From CAWAMD01 sp963783045 (GTDB lineage Bacteria > Actinomycetota > Nitriliruptoria > Nitriliruptorales > Nitriliruptoraceae): DNA of 64,000 nucleotides. Where the stretch lies: NCBI GenBank assembly GCA_963783045.1, contig CAWAMD010000009.1, positions 248,001 through 312,000 on the forward strand. The letters are read 5' to 3'. Below, piece by piece: positions 44,681 through 53,488 of this stretch. The stretch's first letter is position 1; each line of letters begins with the position of its first letter. Below the pieces are notes generated by a model. That model saw only the letters and a list, made by a program, of their open reading frames with translations, did no database searches and was not told the origin of the DNA. The position numbers and the translations under genes are program-made.

Positions 44681-45181
44681 ATGGGGCGTCGGGGGATCGC
44701 CCTCGTGCTGCTCGCGGGGTCGCTCGTCGGCTGCGGCCAGAGCACGCCGGCCGGTCCGGGCACGCCACCACCGGACGCGGCGAGCGCGCCGGCGACCGCG
44801 GACGCCGGCGGGCAGGTCCTGGTGCTCGGGGCCTACGCCTGGCGCGACGAGATGCCGGGTGTCATCCAGGACGGGGAACCGGGCGCGCAGGACTGCGACC
44901 GTCTCTGCATCAACGGGACGATCGAGACGGAGTCGGGGGACGCGGTCCCGGACGGGATCGCCTTCGAGGAGGCCCTGGCGATCGTGGACGGCGTCGCTCA
45001 CCCCTTCGATCGTCGCGAGCTGCGTGGCACCGACCTCGGGCCGAGCCAGTACGAGTTCTGGCTCGGTGGCGGCCCGGTGCTCGAGCCGGGCAGCAGCTTC
45101 GACCTCGCCGTACGGGTCCGCGCCGACGGCCGTGACCAGTGGCTGCGTGCCCACGACGTCGAGGTGGAGACGACCCGGTAG
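44681..45181 (+). CDS. Lipoprotein between ftsX and smpB
   Basis: A 166-residue predicted lipoprotein: GIALVLLAGSLVGC has the lipobox Cys at residue 18, followed by a Pro/Ala linker and a compact beta-rich domain with one Cys pair (DCDRLC) and FWLGGGPVLEPGS. Family unknown. AGGAAGG precedes the ATG. Its place where many actinobacteria encode an FtsX-associated hydrolase suggests an envelope role with FtsEX, but no catalytic residues are visible. Confidence 0.82.
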   Translation: MGRRGIALVLLAGSLVGCGQSTPAGPGTPPPDAASAPATADAGGQVLVLGAYAWRDEMPGVIQDGEPGAQDCDRLCINGTIETESGDAVPDGIAFEEALAIVDGVAHPFDRRELRGTDLGPSQYEFWLGGGPVLEPGSSFDLAVRVRADGRDQWLRAHDVEVETTR

Positions 45182-45222
45182 CCCCGGTCGACGCAGCGGA
45201 TCGCCTCGCTACCCTGCCGGTG

Positions 45223-45708
45223 ATGGCCAAGGGATCCGCGAAGACCGGGAAGGGCGACGGCACGAAGCTCGTCGTCTCGAACCGTCGTGCCCGCCACGAC
45301 TACCACCTCGACGACACGTTCGAGGCCGGCCTCGCTCTGGTCGGCACCGAGGTGAAGTCGCTGCGCGGCGGCAAGGGATCCTTGAAGGAGGCCTGGGTCA
45401 AGATCGACGAGTTCGGGGAGGCCTGGCTCATGCAGGCCCACATCCCCGAGTACGAGATGGGCAACATCAACAACCACGACCCGACCCGCGAGCGCAAGCT
45501 GCTGCTGCACAAGCATCAGCTGAGCCAGCTCGCGAAGGCCGTCGCCACGAAGGGCGTCACGCTCGTGCCGACGCGGCTGTACTTCCGTAACGGCAAGGCG
45601 AAGCTCGAGTTCGCCGTCGGCCGCGGCAAGAACGTGGCGGACAAGCGCCAGGACGTGGCCGCCCGCGACGCCCAGCGCGAGATCGACCGGGCGCTCAAGT
45701 ACCGCTGA
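45223..45708 (+). CDS. smpB: SsrA-binding protein SmpB
   Basis: A 161-residue trans-translation factor. VSNRRARHDYHLDDTFEAGL, LVGTEVKSLRGGKGSLKE, HIPEYEMGNINNHDPTRERK, and the basic tail VADKRQDVAARDAQREIDRA are full SmpB hallmarks. It binds the tRNA-like part of tmRNA and brings it to stalled ribosomes; its partner ssrA lies about 600 bp downstream. Little ribosome-binding sequence precedes ATG 45223. Confidence 0.96.
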   Translation: MAKGSAKTGKGDGTKLVVSNRRARHDYHLDDTFEAGLALVGTEVKSLRGGKGSLKEAWVKIDEFGEAWLMQAHIPEYEMGNINNHDPTRERKLLLHKHQLSQLAKAVATKGVTLVPTRLYFRNGKAKLEFAVGRGKNVADKRQDVAARDAQREIDRALKYR

Positions 45709-45719
45709 CCCGCGCCGCC

Positions 45720-45835
45720 CGCACCGCGCCGCCGCCCACCGCCCGCACCGCGCCGCCGCCCACCGCCGGGGAAGCCGCCGCCCACCGCCCGCACCGCGCC
45801 GCCGCCCACCGCCGGGGAAGCCGCCGCCCACCGCC
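45720..45835. repeat. GC-rich tandem repeat array after smpB
   Basis: Order A-A-B-A-B, where A is a 24-bp unit (45720, 45744, 45790) and B a related 22-bp unit (45768, 45814). Both end in the same 15-bp block. Degenerate copies extend to about 45890. No coding role seen. Confidence 0.85.
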
Positions 45836-46303
45836 CGCACCACACCACCGCCCGCACCGCACCGCGCCGCCGCGCACCGCCGGCACCGCGACTTGGGTCG
45901 ATTTCCTCCGGAACGTCCCGAGGATTCCTACCCAGGTCGGGGCGCCGGCCTCGACGCCGCCGGGGAAGCCGCCGCCGGGGATGCCGGGATGGTCGCGAGC
46001 GAGTCCCGGGCTAGCTGGGGGGACCGGGGATGGGCGGGACAGCTCGGGATCGTCCCGGGCCTGGAGGGACCACGCACCTCGGCCGGCTCCCGCCGGGGCC
46101 CGGCCAGCCGGCCGCCACCGTCCGTTCACCTTCCCGTCGACGAACAGACGAGGAATCGGGAACATCAGGCAACCCGAGGGTGTTTACTATGAGCGGTGCC
46201 GGTTCGGGTCCGTCCGCTTCGGATGCGGGACAGCCGGACCGACGCACCGCCAGACCACTTGACAACTGCAGAGCGCCGACACTGCGCCACTAGATCTCAT
46301 CCT
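45836..46303. other. Spacer before ssrA
   Basis: No gene supported. It starts with degenerate repeat sequence and becomes less GC-rich toward ssrA. TTGACA (46259-46264) and TAGATC (46291-46296) lie upstream of the RNA start, but their spacing of 26 bp is too long for a standard sigma-70 promoter. Confidence 0.4.
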
Positions 46304-46656
46304 GGGGCTGACTGGTCTCGACCGTAGTCATTGCCGGTACCAGGGGAGCGTGCCGAGGATCCGACGTGACCTCGTAAATCCCTCGTCGGAAACGATAACT
46401 GCCAACGACAACCTGGCATTCGCGGCTTAACTGACCGCGACGTCCCGCCGCTGACGCCTCATAGGCGGGTCGGGGCGACGACATGAGGCTCAACCGGAAG
46501 GCCCCGCCGTCGGGCCGACCGGAACACTTTCAGACGGCTAGGGACGCGGAACTGCCTGGACCTGGAGTACCGCGCCTGAAACACATCCAGGACCTACGCA
46601 CGTAGAGCCTCGAGTGCCGGGACTGCGGGACCCGGGTTCGACTCCCGGCAGCTCCA
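46304..46656 (+). ncRNA. ssrA: tmRNA (ssrA)
   Basis: Transfer-messenger RNA of about 353 nt. The 5' end GGGGCTG pairs with CAGCTCC (46649-46655) as the acceptor stem, and CGGGTTCGACTCCCG is the T arm. The reading frame at 46401-46430 encodes ANDNLAFAA then TAA, a short degradation tag ending in the expected Ala-Ala. CCA is not encoded. smpB upstream supports the call. Exact ends are set from the acceptor pairing. Confidence 0.95.
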
Positions 46657-46862
46657 CTTTCCCATCCGTCTCCGCGATCCGCTTCCGCGATCTGCGATAC
46701 ATGCACGGATGACCGCGTGTGTGATGAACGCGCCGGCGGCGCGGCCACCAAGGGCCGCCCGTCGGGGACGGGCGACCGGGCCGACCGCCACAAGGGTGGC
46801 GGCAACGGGCCCCGTCCGGCAGTCATCGCACATCCCTTGCGCCGTGTCGGCGCTGCAGGACC

Positions 46863-46891
46863 AAGACCCCGCTCGTCGAGAGCGGGGTCTT
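46863..46891. terminator. 12-bp perfect hairpin downstream of ssrA
   Basis: AAGACCCCGCTC (46863-46874) and GAGCGGGGTCTT (46880-46891) around GTCGA. It lies about 205 bp after ssrA. It has the form of an intrinsic terminator without a long T-tract and could end a longer ssrA precursor. Confidence 0.75.
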
Positions 46892-47146
46892 CGTCGATTC
46901 GAGGGACGTTTCGCCGAGCCCGCAGGCCGTCGAGTTGCGATCGGCTCGCCCGCGCCGGGCACCGAGGACCGAGCCCGCCCCCGGCGGCGGCCCGGCGCTC
47001 GCTTCACCCGCGGCGCCTGTGTGCCGAAGACACCGGAAGGATCGCCGTTGCCGCCGTCCACCAAGGGACGGTGGTGACGAGGCCGCCGGTGGCGCCCCGC
47101 ACCAGGAAGGGCTGCGAGCGCCCCGGCCGCCGAGCGACCGACGCAC

Positions 47147-47277
47147 GCGTGCCGCGACGCACTAGTGCGTTGGCGTACGCAGGCGTGCCGCGACGCACTA
47201 GTGCGCTGGCGTACGCAGGCGTGCCGCGACGCACTAGTGCGCTGGCGTATGCACGCGTGCCGCGACGCACTAGTGCG
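47147..47277. repeat. Array of 36-bp tandem repeats with an internal palindrome
   Basis: Three full units (47147-47182, 47183-47218, 47219-47254) and a 23-bp fourth (47255-47277), nearly identical. Each holds the 12-bp palindrome CGCACTAGTGCG. The array has no spacers, so it is not CRISPR; it resembles iterons or a protein-binding array. Confidence 0.92.
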
Positions 47278-47489
47278 CGCGTGTGCGCGGCGCCGGCGTC
47301 GGCGCCGGGATGCCGGGTGAGAGCGTTCCGCGCCGGCCTGATCGTCCTGCGGTGATCCAACGGTCCCCGGCCAGTGGGGCGTGCTCTCGTCACGCGACTC
47401 CCGTCCCCGCGGGCACCATCTCTCCCCGGTTCTTCCCCCCGCCGCCAGCGCCCCTGGCCGAACGTGGCTAGTCGGAGTTGGGAACGTGG

Positions 47490-47507
47490 GTACTACTGCT
47501 GTAGTAC
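47490..47507. promoter_or_regulatory. Dyad upstream of the second NQSE lipoprotein gene
   Basis: GTACTAC/GTAGTAC arms around TGCT, directly followed by a second small dyad CTAGG/CCTAG (47507-47518). The stretch is A/T-richer than its surroundings and lies about 80 bp before the lipoprotein ATG, fitting a promoter or operator. Confidence 0.45.
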
Positions 47508-47588
47508 TAGGGACCTAGGACGCCGGTACCCCGGCGGCCTGGCAGAAACCGCAACCGATACGCGCACCCGAATCCAAAGGACACGCAC

Positions 47589-47828
47589 ATGCGTCTGCGC
47601 AACCGTTTCCTCGCCCTGACGCTGGTTGCCGGCCTCGCCGTCATGGGAGCTGCCTGCGGCGGCGGCGACAACGACACCGGCACGACCAACCAGAGCGAGA
47701 CCACGTCGGAGGCCACCACCGCTCCGACCAGCTCCGAGACGATGTCCGAGTCGACGACCACCACCGAGTCCGAGACCATGGGCACCGAGTCCGAGAGCAT
47801 GACCGCCACCCCCTCGCCGAGCGAGTGA
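47589..47828 (+). CDS. Small Ser/Thr/Glu-rich lipoprotein (NQSE family, copy 2)
   Basis: A 79-residue lipoprotein: FLALTLVAGLAVMGAAC with lipobox Cys23, then GGGDND, the shared NQSE segment, and a tail of Thr, Ser, Glu and Met. It differs from the copy at 93-347 by being acidic. AAAGGA precedes the ATG. It has its own promoter-like dyad and a strong terminator, so it is a stand-alone, perhaps highly transcribed unit. Function unknown. Confidence 0.78.
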   Translation: MRLRNRFLALTLVAGLAVMGAACGGGDNDTGTTNQSETTSEATTAPTSSETMSESTTTTESETMGTESESMTATPSPSE

Positions 47829-47848
47829 CGGTTCCTCTCTCCTCAGCC

Positions 47849-47880
47849 ACGAAGGGTCCGCCGAACGGCGGGCCCTTCGT
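47849..47880 (+). terminator. Terminator after the second NQSE lipoprotein
   Basis: Fifteen-bp stem with one mismatch (47849-47863 with 47866-47880) and a 2-nt tip, 21 bp after the stop. It also faces the convergent IMPase gene ending at 47939. Confidence 0.75.
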
Positions 47881-47938
47881 CGCGTCAGGACGACCGCAGC
47901 GATGCCGCCGATGCCGCCCCGCGCTGGGGCGGCCAGGC

Positions 47939-48768
47939 TCAGACGAGCGAGCGCATGAGCCGACGCAGGTAGTCCGGGATCGGGCCCGGCCGCGGCAGGG
48001 CGCGGACCGGCCGAGGTAGTCGGTGTCGGTGCGCATGGGCAGCAGCGGCGGACCCTCGAGGGTCACGTAGGAGCCGCCCGCCTCGGTGACGAGCAACATC
48101 CCGGCGGCGACGTCCCACACCTTCGGCTGGACGCTCACCGACGCAGCGCCCACACCCTGCGCCACGAGGCAGAGGTCGAGCGCCGCCGACCCCATCACCC
48201 GCATGTTCAGCCCGAGCCCCGGTCGCGAGCGGCGGGCCGTCCCGGTCGTCAGGAACAGGGGCACGTGCTTGTTGCGGCGGTCGTCGAAGTCGACCCGGTC
48301 GCGCACCTGGATCGGGACGCCGTTGCGCGTGGCTCCGTCGCCGAGCACCGCCTCGAACCGGGCGTCGATCGGCGGGGCGTCGACGAACCCGAAGACCGCA
48401 TGGCCCTCGTGGGTGAGCCCGACGGACACGCACCAGTACGGCAGGCCGGCCGTGAAGTTGGAGGTGCCATCGATCGGGTCCACCACCCAGGTCCACGGGG
48501 TGCCGTCGTAGGTGGTGTCGAGCTCCTCCGAGACGACGGCGTGGTCGGGGAAGTGCTCGTGCACGGCGGCCACGATCCGCTCGTTCGCCTCGAGGTCGGC
48601 GGCGGTGACGGGCGTGCCGTCGTCCTTGATCTCCACCGTCACGTCGCCGGCCCGCGCGAGCAGGTCGTCGCGCAGCCCGTCCGCCACCGCGCGCATCATC
48701 GACTGCGCCTCCGCGACGACGGCGCGGGCCTCGTCGTCGAGGGGGGGATGGGTCTGCTGTTCCTGCAC
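47939..48768 (-). CDS. Inositol monophosphatase family phosphatase, frame change near the 3' end
   Basis: A Mg-dependent phosphatase of about 276 residues. VVSEELD, then WVVDPIDGTSNFTAGLPYW (metal site) and VWDVAAGMLLVTEAGG (second signature) are intact. Near 48007 the frame breaks after TDTDYLGR; restoring one base in the CC run gives the normal C-terminus RALPRPGPIPDYLRR and the stop at 47939. Otherwise the frame would run into the terminator and lipoprotein gene. Likely an indel. GTG 48768 has GGAGG upstream. Substrate may be inositol, histidinol or nucleotide phosphates. Confidence 0.82.
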
Positions 48769-48883
48769 GCGCGCCTCCGCGGATCCGCCGGCACGGTAGC
48801 GCCTGCGGTCGCGCACGGACCCGGTGGTGCACGGCCGGTCGGGGCGGTCGGTGGCCGGCGCGCCAGCCGGCCGTTTGCGCGTC

Positions 48884-48918
48884 TTGTTACGCTACCGTAG
48901 GTTACCGATGCGTAACAA
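48884..48918. promoter_or_regulatory. Operator-like inverted repeat before the desaturase gene
   Basis: Perfect 9-bp arms TTGTTACGC (48884-48892) and GCGTAACAA (48910-48918), 44 bp before the desaturase start. The TTACG...CGTAA form is typical of TetR-family operators, and a TetR gene follows the desaturase. It probably binds that TetR protein and may overlap the promoter. Confidence 0.65.
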
Positions 48919-48961
48919 CGCCCGGTCCGCTCCGCCTCGGACCACTCAGGGAAGCTGCCAT

Positions 48962-49915
48962 ATGTCCAACGCTGTCGCCGCACCACCCACCACGAAGGGC
49001 ATCAAGGGCGTCGCGCCCGTCGACGCCCGTGCGACCCGCCTCCAGCGTCGCGTCATGCTGGGGATGACCATCATCCCCCTCGCCAGCCTCGTTGCCGCGA
49101 TCGTCCTGCTGTGGGGGCACGGGATCGCCGGCCTCGACCTCGGGCTGCTCATCGGGATGTACGTCTTCACCGGCCTCGGTATCACGGTCGGCTACCACCG
49201 GCTCTTCACCCACAAGAGCTTCGACGCGCCGACACCCGTCCGCGTCGTGATCGCCGTCGCCGGCTCGATGGCGATGCAGGGCGCGATCATCGACTGGGTC
49301 GCCACCCACCGCCGCCACCACGCGTACTCCGACGAGTTCGGGGACCCGCACTCCCCGCACGTCGACGCGAGCGACGGCGCGCGCGGCGTCCTCCGCGGCC
49401 TGTGGCACGCGCACCTCGGGTGGATGTTCACGCCGGCCGGCACCGTTCCCACCCGCTGGGCGCCCGACCTCGTCGAGGACCCGGTCATGCAGCGGATCAA
49501 CCGGGCGTTTCCGGCCATCGTCGTCGCCGGGTTCGTCCTGCCGGCGCTCGTCGGCGGCCTCGTGACCATGAGCCTCACCGGCGCACTGCTCGGGTTGCTG
49601 TGGGGCGGCCTCGTCCGGGTGTTCCTCCTCCACCACGTCACCTGGAGCATCAACTCCATCTGCCACTTCTACGGCACCCGCCCCTTCGACAGCCACGACG
49701 AGGCCCGCAACAACCCGATCATGGCGCTGCTCGCCTTCGGGGAGGGCTGGCACAACGCCCACCACGCGTTCCCGTCGTCGGCTCGGCACGGGCTGCGCTG
49801 GTGGGAGTTCGACAGCTCGTGGCTGACGATCCGTGCGCTGCAGCTCGTCGGCCTCGCCCGCAACATCAAGCTGCCCTCCCCACGGCAGCTCGCCCGCAAG
49901 TCAGTGGCGAGCTGA
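48962..49915 (+). CDS. Acyl-CoA/fatty acid desaturase
   Basis: A 317-residue membrane di-iron desaturase. Three His boxes are present: GYHRLFTH, THRRHHAYSD and GWHNAHHAFP, with four to five hydrophobic helices between. It would insert a double bond (delta-9 type) into acyl chains using oxygen. GGGAAG precedes ATG 48962. It is followed at 9 bp by a TetR regulator and preceded by an operator-like repeat, so membrane-lipid feedback control is likely. Confidence 0.93.
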   Translation: MSNAVAAPPTTKGIKGVAPVDARATRLQRRVMLGMTIIPLASLVAAIVLLWGHGIAGLDLGLLIGMYVFTGLGITVGYHRLFTHKSFDAPTPVRVVIAVAGSMAMQGAIIDWVATHRRHHAYSDEFGDPHSPHVDASDGARGVLRGLWHAHLGWMFTPAGTVPTRWAPDLVEDPVMQRINRAFPAIVVAGFVLPALVGGLVTMSLTGALLGLLWGGLVRVFLLHHVTWSINSICHFYGTRPFDSHDEARNNPIMALLAFGEGWHNAHHAFPSSARHGLRWWEFDSSWLTIRALQLVGLARNIKLPSPRQLARKSVAS

Positions 49916-49924
49916 CGCCGGGGC

Positions 49925-50548
49925 ATGCCCAACGGGAACGGCAAACGCGTCCGGATGACCGGCCAGGAGCGGCGTGAGCAGCTGGTCGGCGTCGCCCGTT
50001 CCCTGTTCGCCGCCCGCGGCTACGAGGCGACCAGCGTCGAGGAGATCGCCGAGCACGCCGGCGTCTCCAAGCCCGTCATCTACCAGCACTTCGGCGGCAA
50101 GGAGGGCATCTACGCCGTCGTCGTCGACCGCGAGGTCCGTGGGCTGACCGACCGGATCACCACCGCGCTGGACGCCGACCATCCCCGCGCCGCCGCCGAG
50201 CAGGCCGCCGACGCCTTCCTCTCCTACATCGAGGAGTGCGAGGAGGGCTTCCGGATCCTCGTGCGCGACGCACCGGTTGGCACGGCGTCGGGGACGTTCG
50301 CCAGCGTCATCGACGACATCGCCGCGCACGCCGAGCGCCTGCTCGTCAGCGAGTTCAACGACCGCGGCTTCGACCGCAACACCGCCCCGATGTACGCGCG
50401 GATGCTCGTCGGCGCGGTGGCGCTGGTCGGGGAGTGGTGGCTGGAGGTCGGCACGCCGACACGCCAGGTCGTGGCCGACCACATCGTGAACCTCATGTGG
50501 AACGGGCTCAAGGACCTCGAACCGAAGCCGTCCCGCCGGCGCAGGTGA
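49925..50548 (+). CDS. TetR family transcriptional regulator
   Basis: A 207-residue repressor. The HTH lies in GYEATSVEEIAEHAGVSKPV with IYQHFGGKEGIYAVV after. The C-terminal domain is an all-helical ligand pocket. It lies 9 bp after the desaturase, so both belong to one transcript and are likely controlled through the inverted repeat at 48884. Ligand is unknown; an acyl-CoA is the natural guess by analogy to DesT. Confidence 0.92.
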   Translation: MPNGNGKRVRMTGQERREQLVGVARSLFAARGYEATSVEEIAEHAGVSKPVIYQHFGGKEGIYAVVVDREVRGLTDRITTALDADHPRAAAEQAADAFLSYIEECEEGFRILVRDAPVGTASGTFASVIDDIAAHAERLLVSEFNDRGFDRNTAPMYARMLVGAVALVGEWWLEVGTPTRQVVADHIVNLMWNGLKDLEPKPSRRRR

Positions 50549-50610
50549 TCCGCGGGCGGCGCGGCACGCCCCCTACGCTCGCCGCCAGCCGCTCGCAAGG
50601 AACCAGCGCC

Positions 50611-51798
50611 ATGGGCGATCGCCTTCCCCATCTCACCTCCCGCCTGCAGGGGTTCGGGACCACGATCTTCGCCGAGATGACCGCGCTGGCGGTCGCCAAC
50701 GACGCCGTCAACCTCGGCCAGGGCTTCCCCGACTTCGACGGGCCCGCCGAGGTCGCCGAGGTGGCCGTGCAGGCCATCCGGGACGGCAGGAACCAGTACG
50801 CCCCGGGCCATGGCGTCAAGCCACTGCGCGAGGCGATCGTCGATCATCAGCAGCGCTTCCACGGGCTGACCTACGACCCCGACACCGAGGTCACCGTGTC
50901 CGCCGGTGCCACCGAGGCCATCTGCGCGACCCTGCAGGCCCTGTGCGAGGTCGGCGACGAGGTCATCGCCTTCGAGCCCTACTATGACTCCTACGCTGCG
51001 TCGATCGCGATGGTCGGCGCCGTGAGGGTCCCCGTCACGCTGCGGGCACCCGACTTCTCCTTCGACCCGCAGGCGCTCGAGGAGGCGGTCACCGCCAAGA
51101 CGCGCGCCATCCTCGTGAACAGCCCCCACAACCCCACGGGGAAGGTGTTCAGCCGCGAGGAGCTCGAGCAGGTCGCCGAGGTCTGCCGTCGCCACGACCT
51201 CATCGCCATCACCGACGAGGTCTACGAGCACCTCGTCTACGACGTGCCCCATGTCCCGCTCGCGTCCCTCGACGGCATGCGCGAGCGCACCGTGACGATC
51301 TCCTCGGCCGCGAAGACCTTCTCGTTCACGGGCTGGAAGGTCGGTTGGCTGTGTGCGCCGTCGGCGCTCACCGCCGCCGTGCGCACCGCCAAGCAGTTCA
51401 TGACCTACGCGAACGGCACCCCGCTGCAGTTCGCGATCGCCCATGCCCTGCGCCTGCCCGACGACTACTTCACCGAGCTCGCCACGGGATACCGTGCGCG
51501 TCGCGACCGGCTCGTCACCGGCCTTCACGAGGTGGGTTTCGAGGTGTACGAACCGGCCGGGACCTACTTCGCGTCCGCGGACATCCGGCCGTTCGGATAC
51601 CTCGACGGGATGCAGTTCTGCCTCGATCTGCCTTCGCTGGTGGGTGTGGCCGCCGTCCCGCACGTGGTGTTCTACGACGACAAAGCGGCCGGACGCCCGT
51701 TCGTGCGGTTCGCGTTCTGCAAGAGCGACGAGGTCCTCGCCGAGGGGATCCGTCGCCTGCACGGCCTGCGCCCTGTCACCGACCCGGAGCACCCATGA
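50611..51798 (+). CDS. PLP-dependent aminotransferase (class I, kynurenine/glutamine transaminase-like)
   Basis: A 395-residue fold-type I aminotransferase. NLGQGFPDFDGP, NQYAPGHGVKPLREAI, VNSPHNPTGKVFS, ITDEVYEHLVYD and SSAAKTFSFTGWKVGW (the Schiff-base Lys) are all present. The subgroup accepts glutamine, methionine or kynurenine. Its stop overlaps the omega-amidase gene by 4 bp. AAGGAA precedes ATG 50611. Confidence 0.92.
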   Translation: MGDRLPHLTSRLQGFGTTIFAEMTALAVANDAVNLGQGFPDFDGPAEVAEVAVQAIRDGRNQYAPGHGVKPLREAIVDHQQRFHGLTYDPDTEVTVSAGATEAICATLQALCEVGDEVIAFEPYYDSYAASIAMVGAVRVPVTLRAPDFSFDPQALEEAVTAKTRAILVNSPHNPTGKVFSREELEQVAEVCRRHDLIAITDEVYEHLVYDVPHVPLASLDGMRERTVTISSAAKTFSFTGWKVGWLCAPSALTAAVRTAKQFMTYANGTPLQFAIAHALRLPDDYFTELATGYRARRDRLVTGLHEVGFEVYEPAGTYFASADIRPFGYLDGMQFCLDLPSLVGVAAVPHVVFYDDKAAGRPFVRFAFCKSDEVLAEGIRRLHGLRPVTDPEHP

Positions 51799-52553
51799 AG
51801 ATCGCCGGCATCCAGCACGACATCGTCTGGGAGGATCCTGCGGCCAACTTCGTCCACCTGGCGCCGAAGATCGCCGGCGCGGCCGGTGCCGGTGCCCGCC
51901 TCGTGATCCTCACCGAGATGTTCTCCGTCGGGTTCTCGATGAATACCGCGCACACGGCCGAGCCCGTCGGTGGTCCCTCGGCGCGGTTCCTGATGGACCA
52001 GGCGGCCAGCAACCGCGTCTGGGTGGCCGGCTCGGTCCCCGAGCGTGCCGAGGGCATGGACCGCCCCTACAACCAGCTCGTCCTCGCCGGTCCGGACGGA
52101 CAGGTCCACCGCTACGCGAAGATCCACCCCTTCACCTACGCCGGCGAGCGCGAGCACTTCGCCGCCGGCGAGCAGTTCCTCACCGTCGAGGTCGAGGGGC
52201 TGCGCATCACCCTCTTCGTCTGCTTCGACCTGCGCTTCGCCGACGAGTTCTGGGCGACGGCCGCCGACACCGACCTCTACGTCGTGCCCGCGAACTGGCC
52301 GGCGAGCCGAAGGCTGCACTGGCGCTCGCTGCTGCAGGCCCGCGCGGTGGAGAACCAGGCCTACGTGGCCGGCATCAACCGCGTGGGGACGGGCGGCGGG
52401 CTCGACTACGCCGGCGACAGCATGATCATCGACCCACGGGGCGAGGTGCTCGCGGCCGCGTCCCGACGCGAGGCGATCATCCTCACCGAGGTCGATCCCG
52501 CCTACGTCCGTGCGACCCGCGAGGAGTTCCCGTTCATGGCCGACCGTCGCTGA
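51795..52553 (+). CDS. Carbon-nitrogen hydrolase (omega-amidase/NIT2-like)
   Basis: A 252-residue nitrilase-superfamily amidase. Catalytic triad: Glu in LVILTEMFSVGF, Lys in YAKIHPFTYAGE, Cys in LFVCFDLRFAD. The YAGE and FDLRF segments match omega-amidases, which hydrolyse alpha-ketoglutaramate and related acids. Coupled by ATGA to the transaminase, it would pull glutamine transamination forward (glutaminase II or methionine salvage logic). Confidence 0.92.
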   Translation: MKIAGIQHDIVWEDPAANFVHLAPKIAGAAGAGARLVILTEMFSVGFSMNTAHTAEPVGGPSARFLMDQAASNRVWVAGSVPERAEGMDRPYNQLVLAGPDGQVHRYAKIHPFTYAGEREHFAAGEQFLTVEVEGLRITLFVCFDLRFADEFWATAADTDLYVVPANWPASRRLHWRSLLQARAVENQAYVAGINRVGTGGGLDYAGDSMIIDPRGEVLAAASRREAIILTEVDPAYVRATREEFPFMADRR

Positions 52554-52732
52554 CCGGCGACGTCCTCGGCGATCGGCACGGCGGCAGGGCAACGGGGACG
52601 ACCTCAGCCGGCGCCGGTGACGGCACCCTTTCCCGGTCCCGTACGCGTGGCGGCCCGACGGACGGCCGGGGCACGGAGCGTCACACAACCGTCAATGCCC
52701 CTCACCCTGTGTTCGACCGAGGAGGTTCGATC

Positions 52733-53479
52733 GTGGACACGTTGCCGACCATGGTGCGTGGCGACGGACCGCCCGACGTGGTGCTGCTGCCCGGCTTCGG
52801 CATGACCTCGTGGGCGTACCATCCGACCGTGCAGGTCGCCTCGCGGCGCTGCCGCGTCATCGTCGCCGACTGGGAGCGGCTCGGTGGCTTCTTCACCCCG
52901 AAGCGAGCCGTCGACGCGATCATCGCCACGCTCGACAGAGAAGGCGTCGAGCGTGCGACCCTGTTCGGCCACTCCTACTCGGGGTCGCTTGCCCTCGGGG
53001 TCGCGGCGACGGCGCCGGAGCGAGTCGAGCGCCTCGTCATCGCGGAGTCGGCCGGCCTCGCGGCGAGCTGGCGGCTCGCCTGGTACGCGCGTCCGGGCCG
53101 GTGGATCTTCCGGCTCGCGACGTTCCGGTCGGCGGTCGGGTTCATGCACGGGGCGATGCTGCATCCGCTGACCACGACCAGCGCGGCGCTGCACGGCTTC
53201 TTCCACGACACGACCCACTGGATCCGGGCCGTGCGCGACACCGACATCCCCTGCCATGTCCTGTGGGCCGAGCGTGACACGCTCCTGCCGCGCGAGCACG
53301 GCCGTGCCTTCGCCGAGCAGCTCGACGCCTCCTTCACCATCGTGACGGATCCCTTCGGCGAGGGGCCGGTCGACCACGACTGGGTGTGGCGGCACCCGCA
53401 GCTGCTCGAGGACCACCTCGACCGGATCGGCGTGCTGCGTCCCTACGACCCGCAGGCCACCGCCGAGCGGATCCGGTGA
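52733..53479 (+). CDS. Alpha/beta hydrolase
   Basis: A 248-residue hydrolase with VVLLPGFGMTSWAYHP, nucleophile GHSYSGSLAL, LWAERDTLLP (Asp) and VDHDWVW (His). The lid region is Arg/Trp/Phe-rich, hinting at a hydrophobic substrate. GTG 52733 has GGAGG at 52721-52725. An approximately 180-bp gap separates it from the omega-amidase, so it may have its own promoter. Confidence 0.85.
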   Translation: MDTLPTMVRGDGPPDVVLLPGFGMTSWAYHPTVQVASRRCRVIVADWERLGGFFTPKRAVDAIIATLDREGVERATLFGHSYSGSLALGVAATAPERVERLVIAESAGLAASWRLAWYARPGRWIFRLATFRSAVGFMHGAMLHPLTTTSAALHGFFHDTTHWIRAVRDTDIPCHVLWAERDTLLPREHGRAFAEQLDASFTIVTDPFGEGPVDHDWVWRHPQLLEDHLDRIGVLRPYDPQATAERIR

Positions 53480-53488
53480 CGGCCCGGG

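Larger units (their letters stand above)
46892..47588. other. Gene-poor region with repeats
   Basis: No protein gene is supported between the ssrA-linked hairpin and the lipoprotein gene. Open frames here are repeat-driven and Arg-rich. The main content is the 36-bp tandem array and a promoter-like dyad, both listed separately. Confidence 0.55.

Noticed and set aside
45750..46190. Open frames after smpB
   Set aside because: They arise from the GC-rich repeat array, lack ribosome-binding sites and show no conserved features.
46640..46660. Integration (att) site at the 3' end of ssrA
   Set aside because: No second copy of the ssrA 3' end and no integrase gene appear in the window.
47147..47277. 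CRISPR array
   Set aside because: Units are directly adjacent with no unique spacers, and no cas genes are present.
46717..47355. Open frame with 12-residue repeats near ssrA
   Set aside because: The repeats come from a 36-bp DNA repeat being a multiple of three; both strands stay open, no domain or good start is seen, and composition is Arg/Pro-rich.
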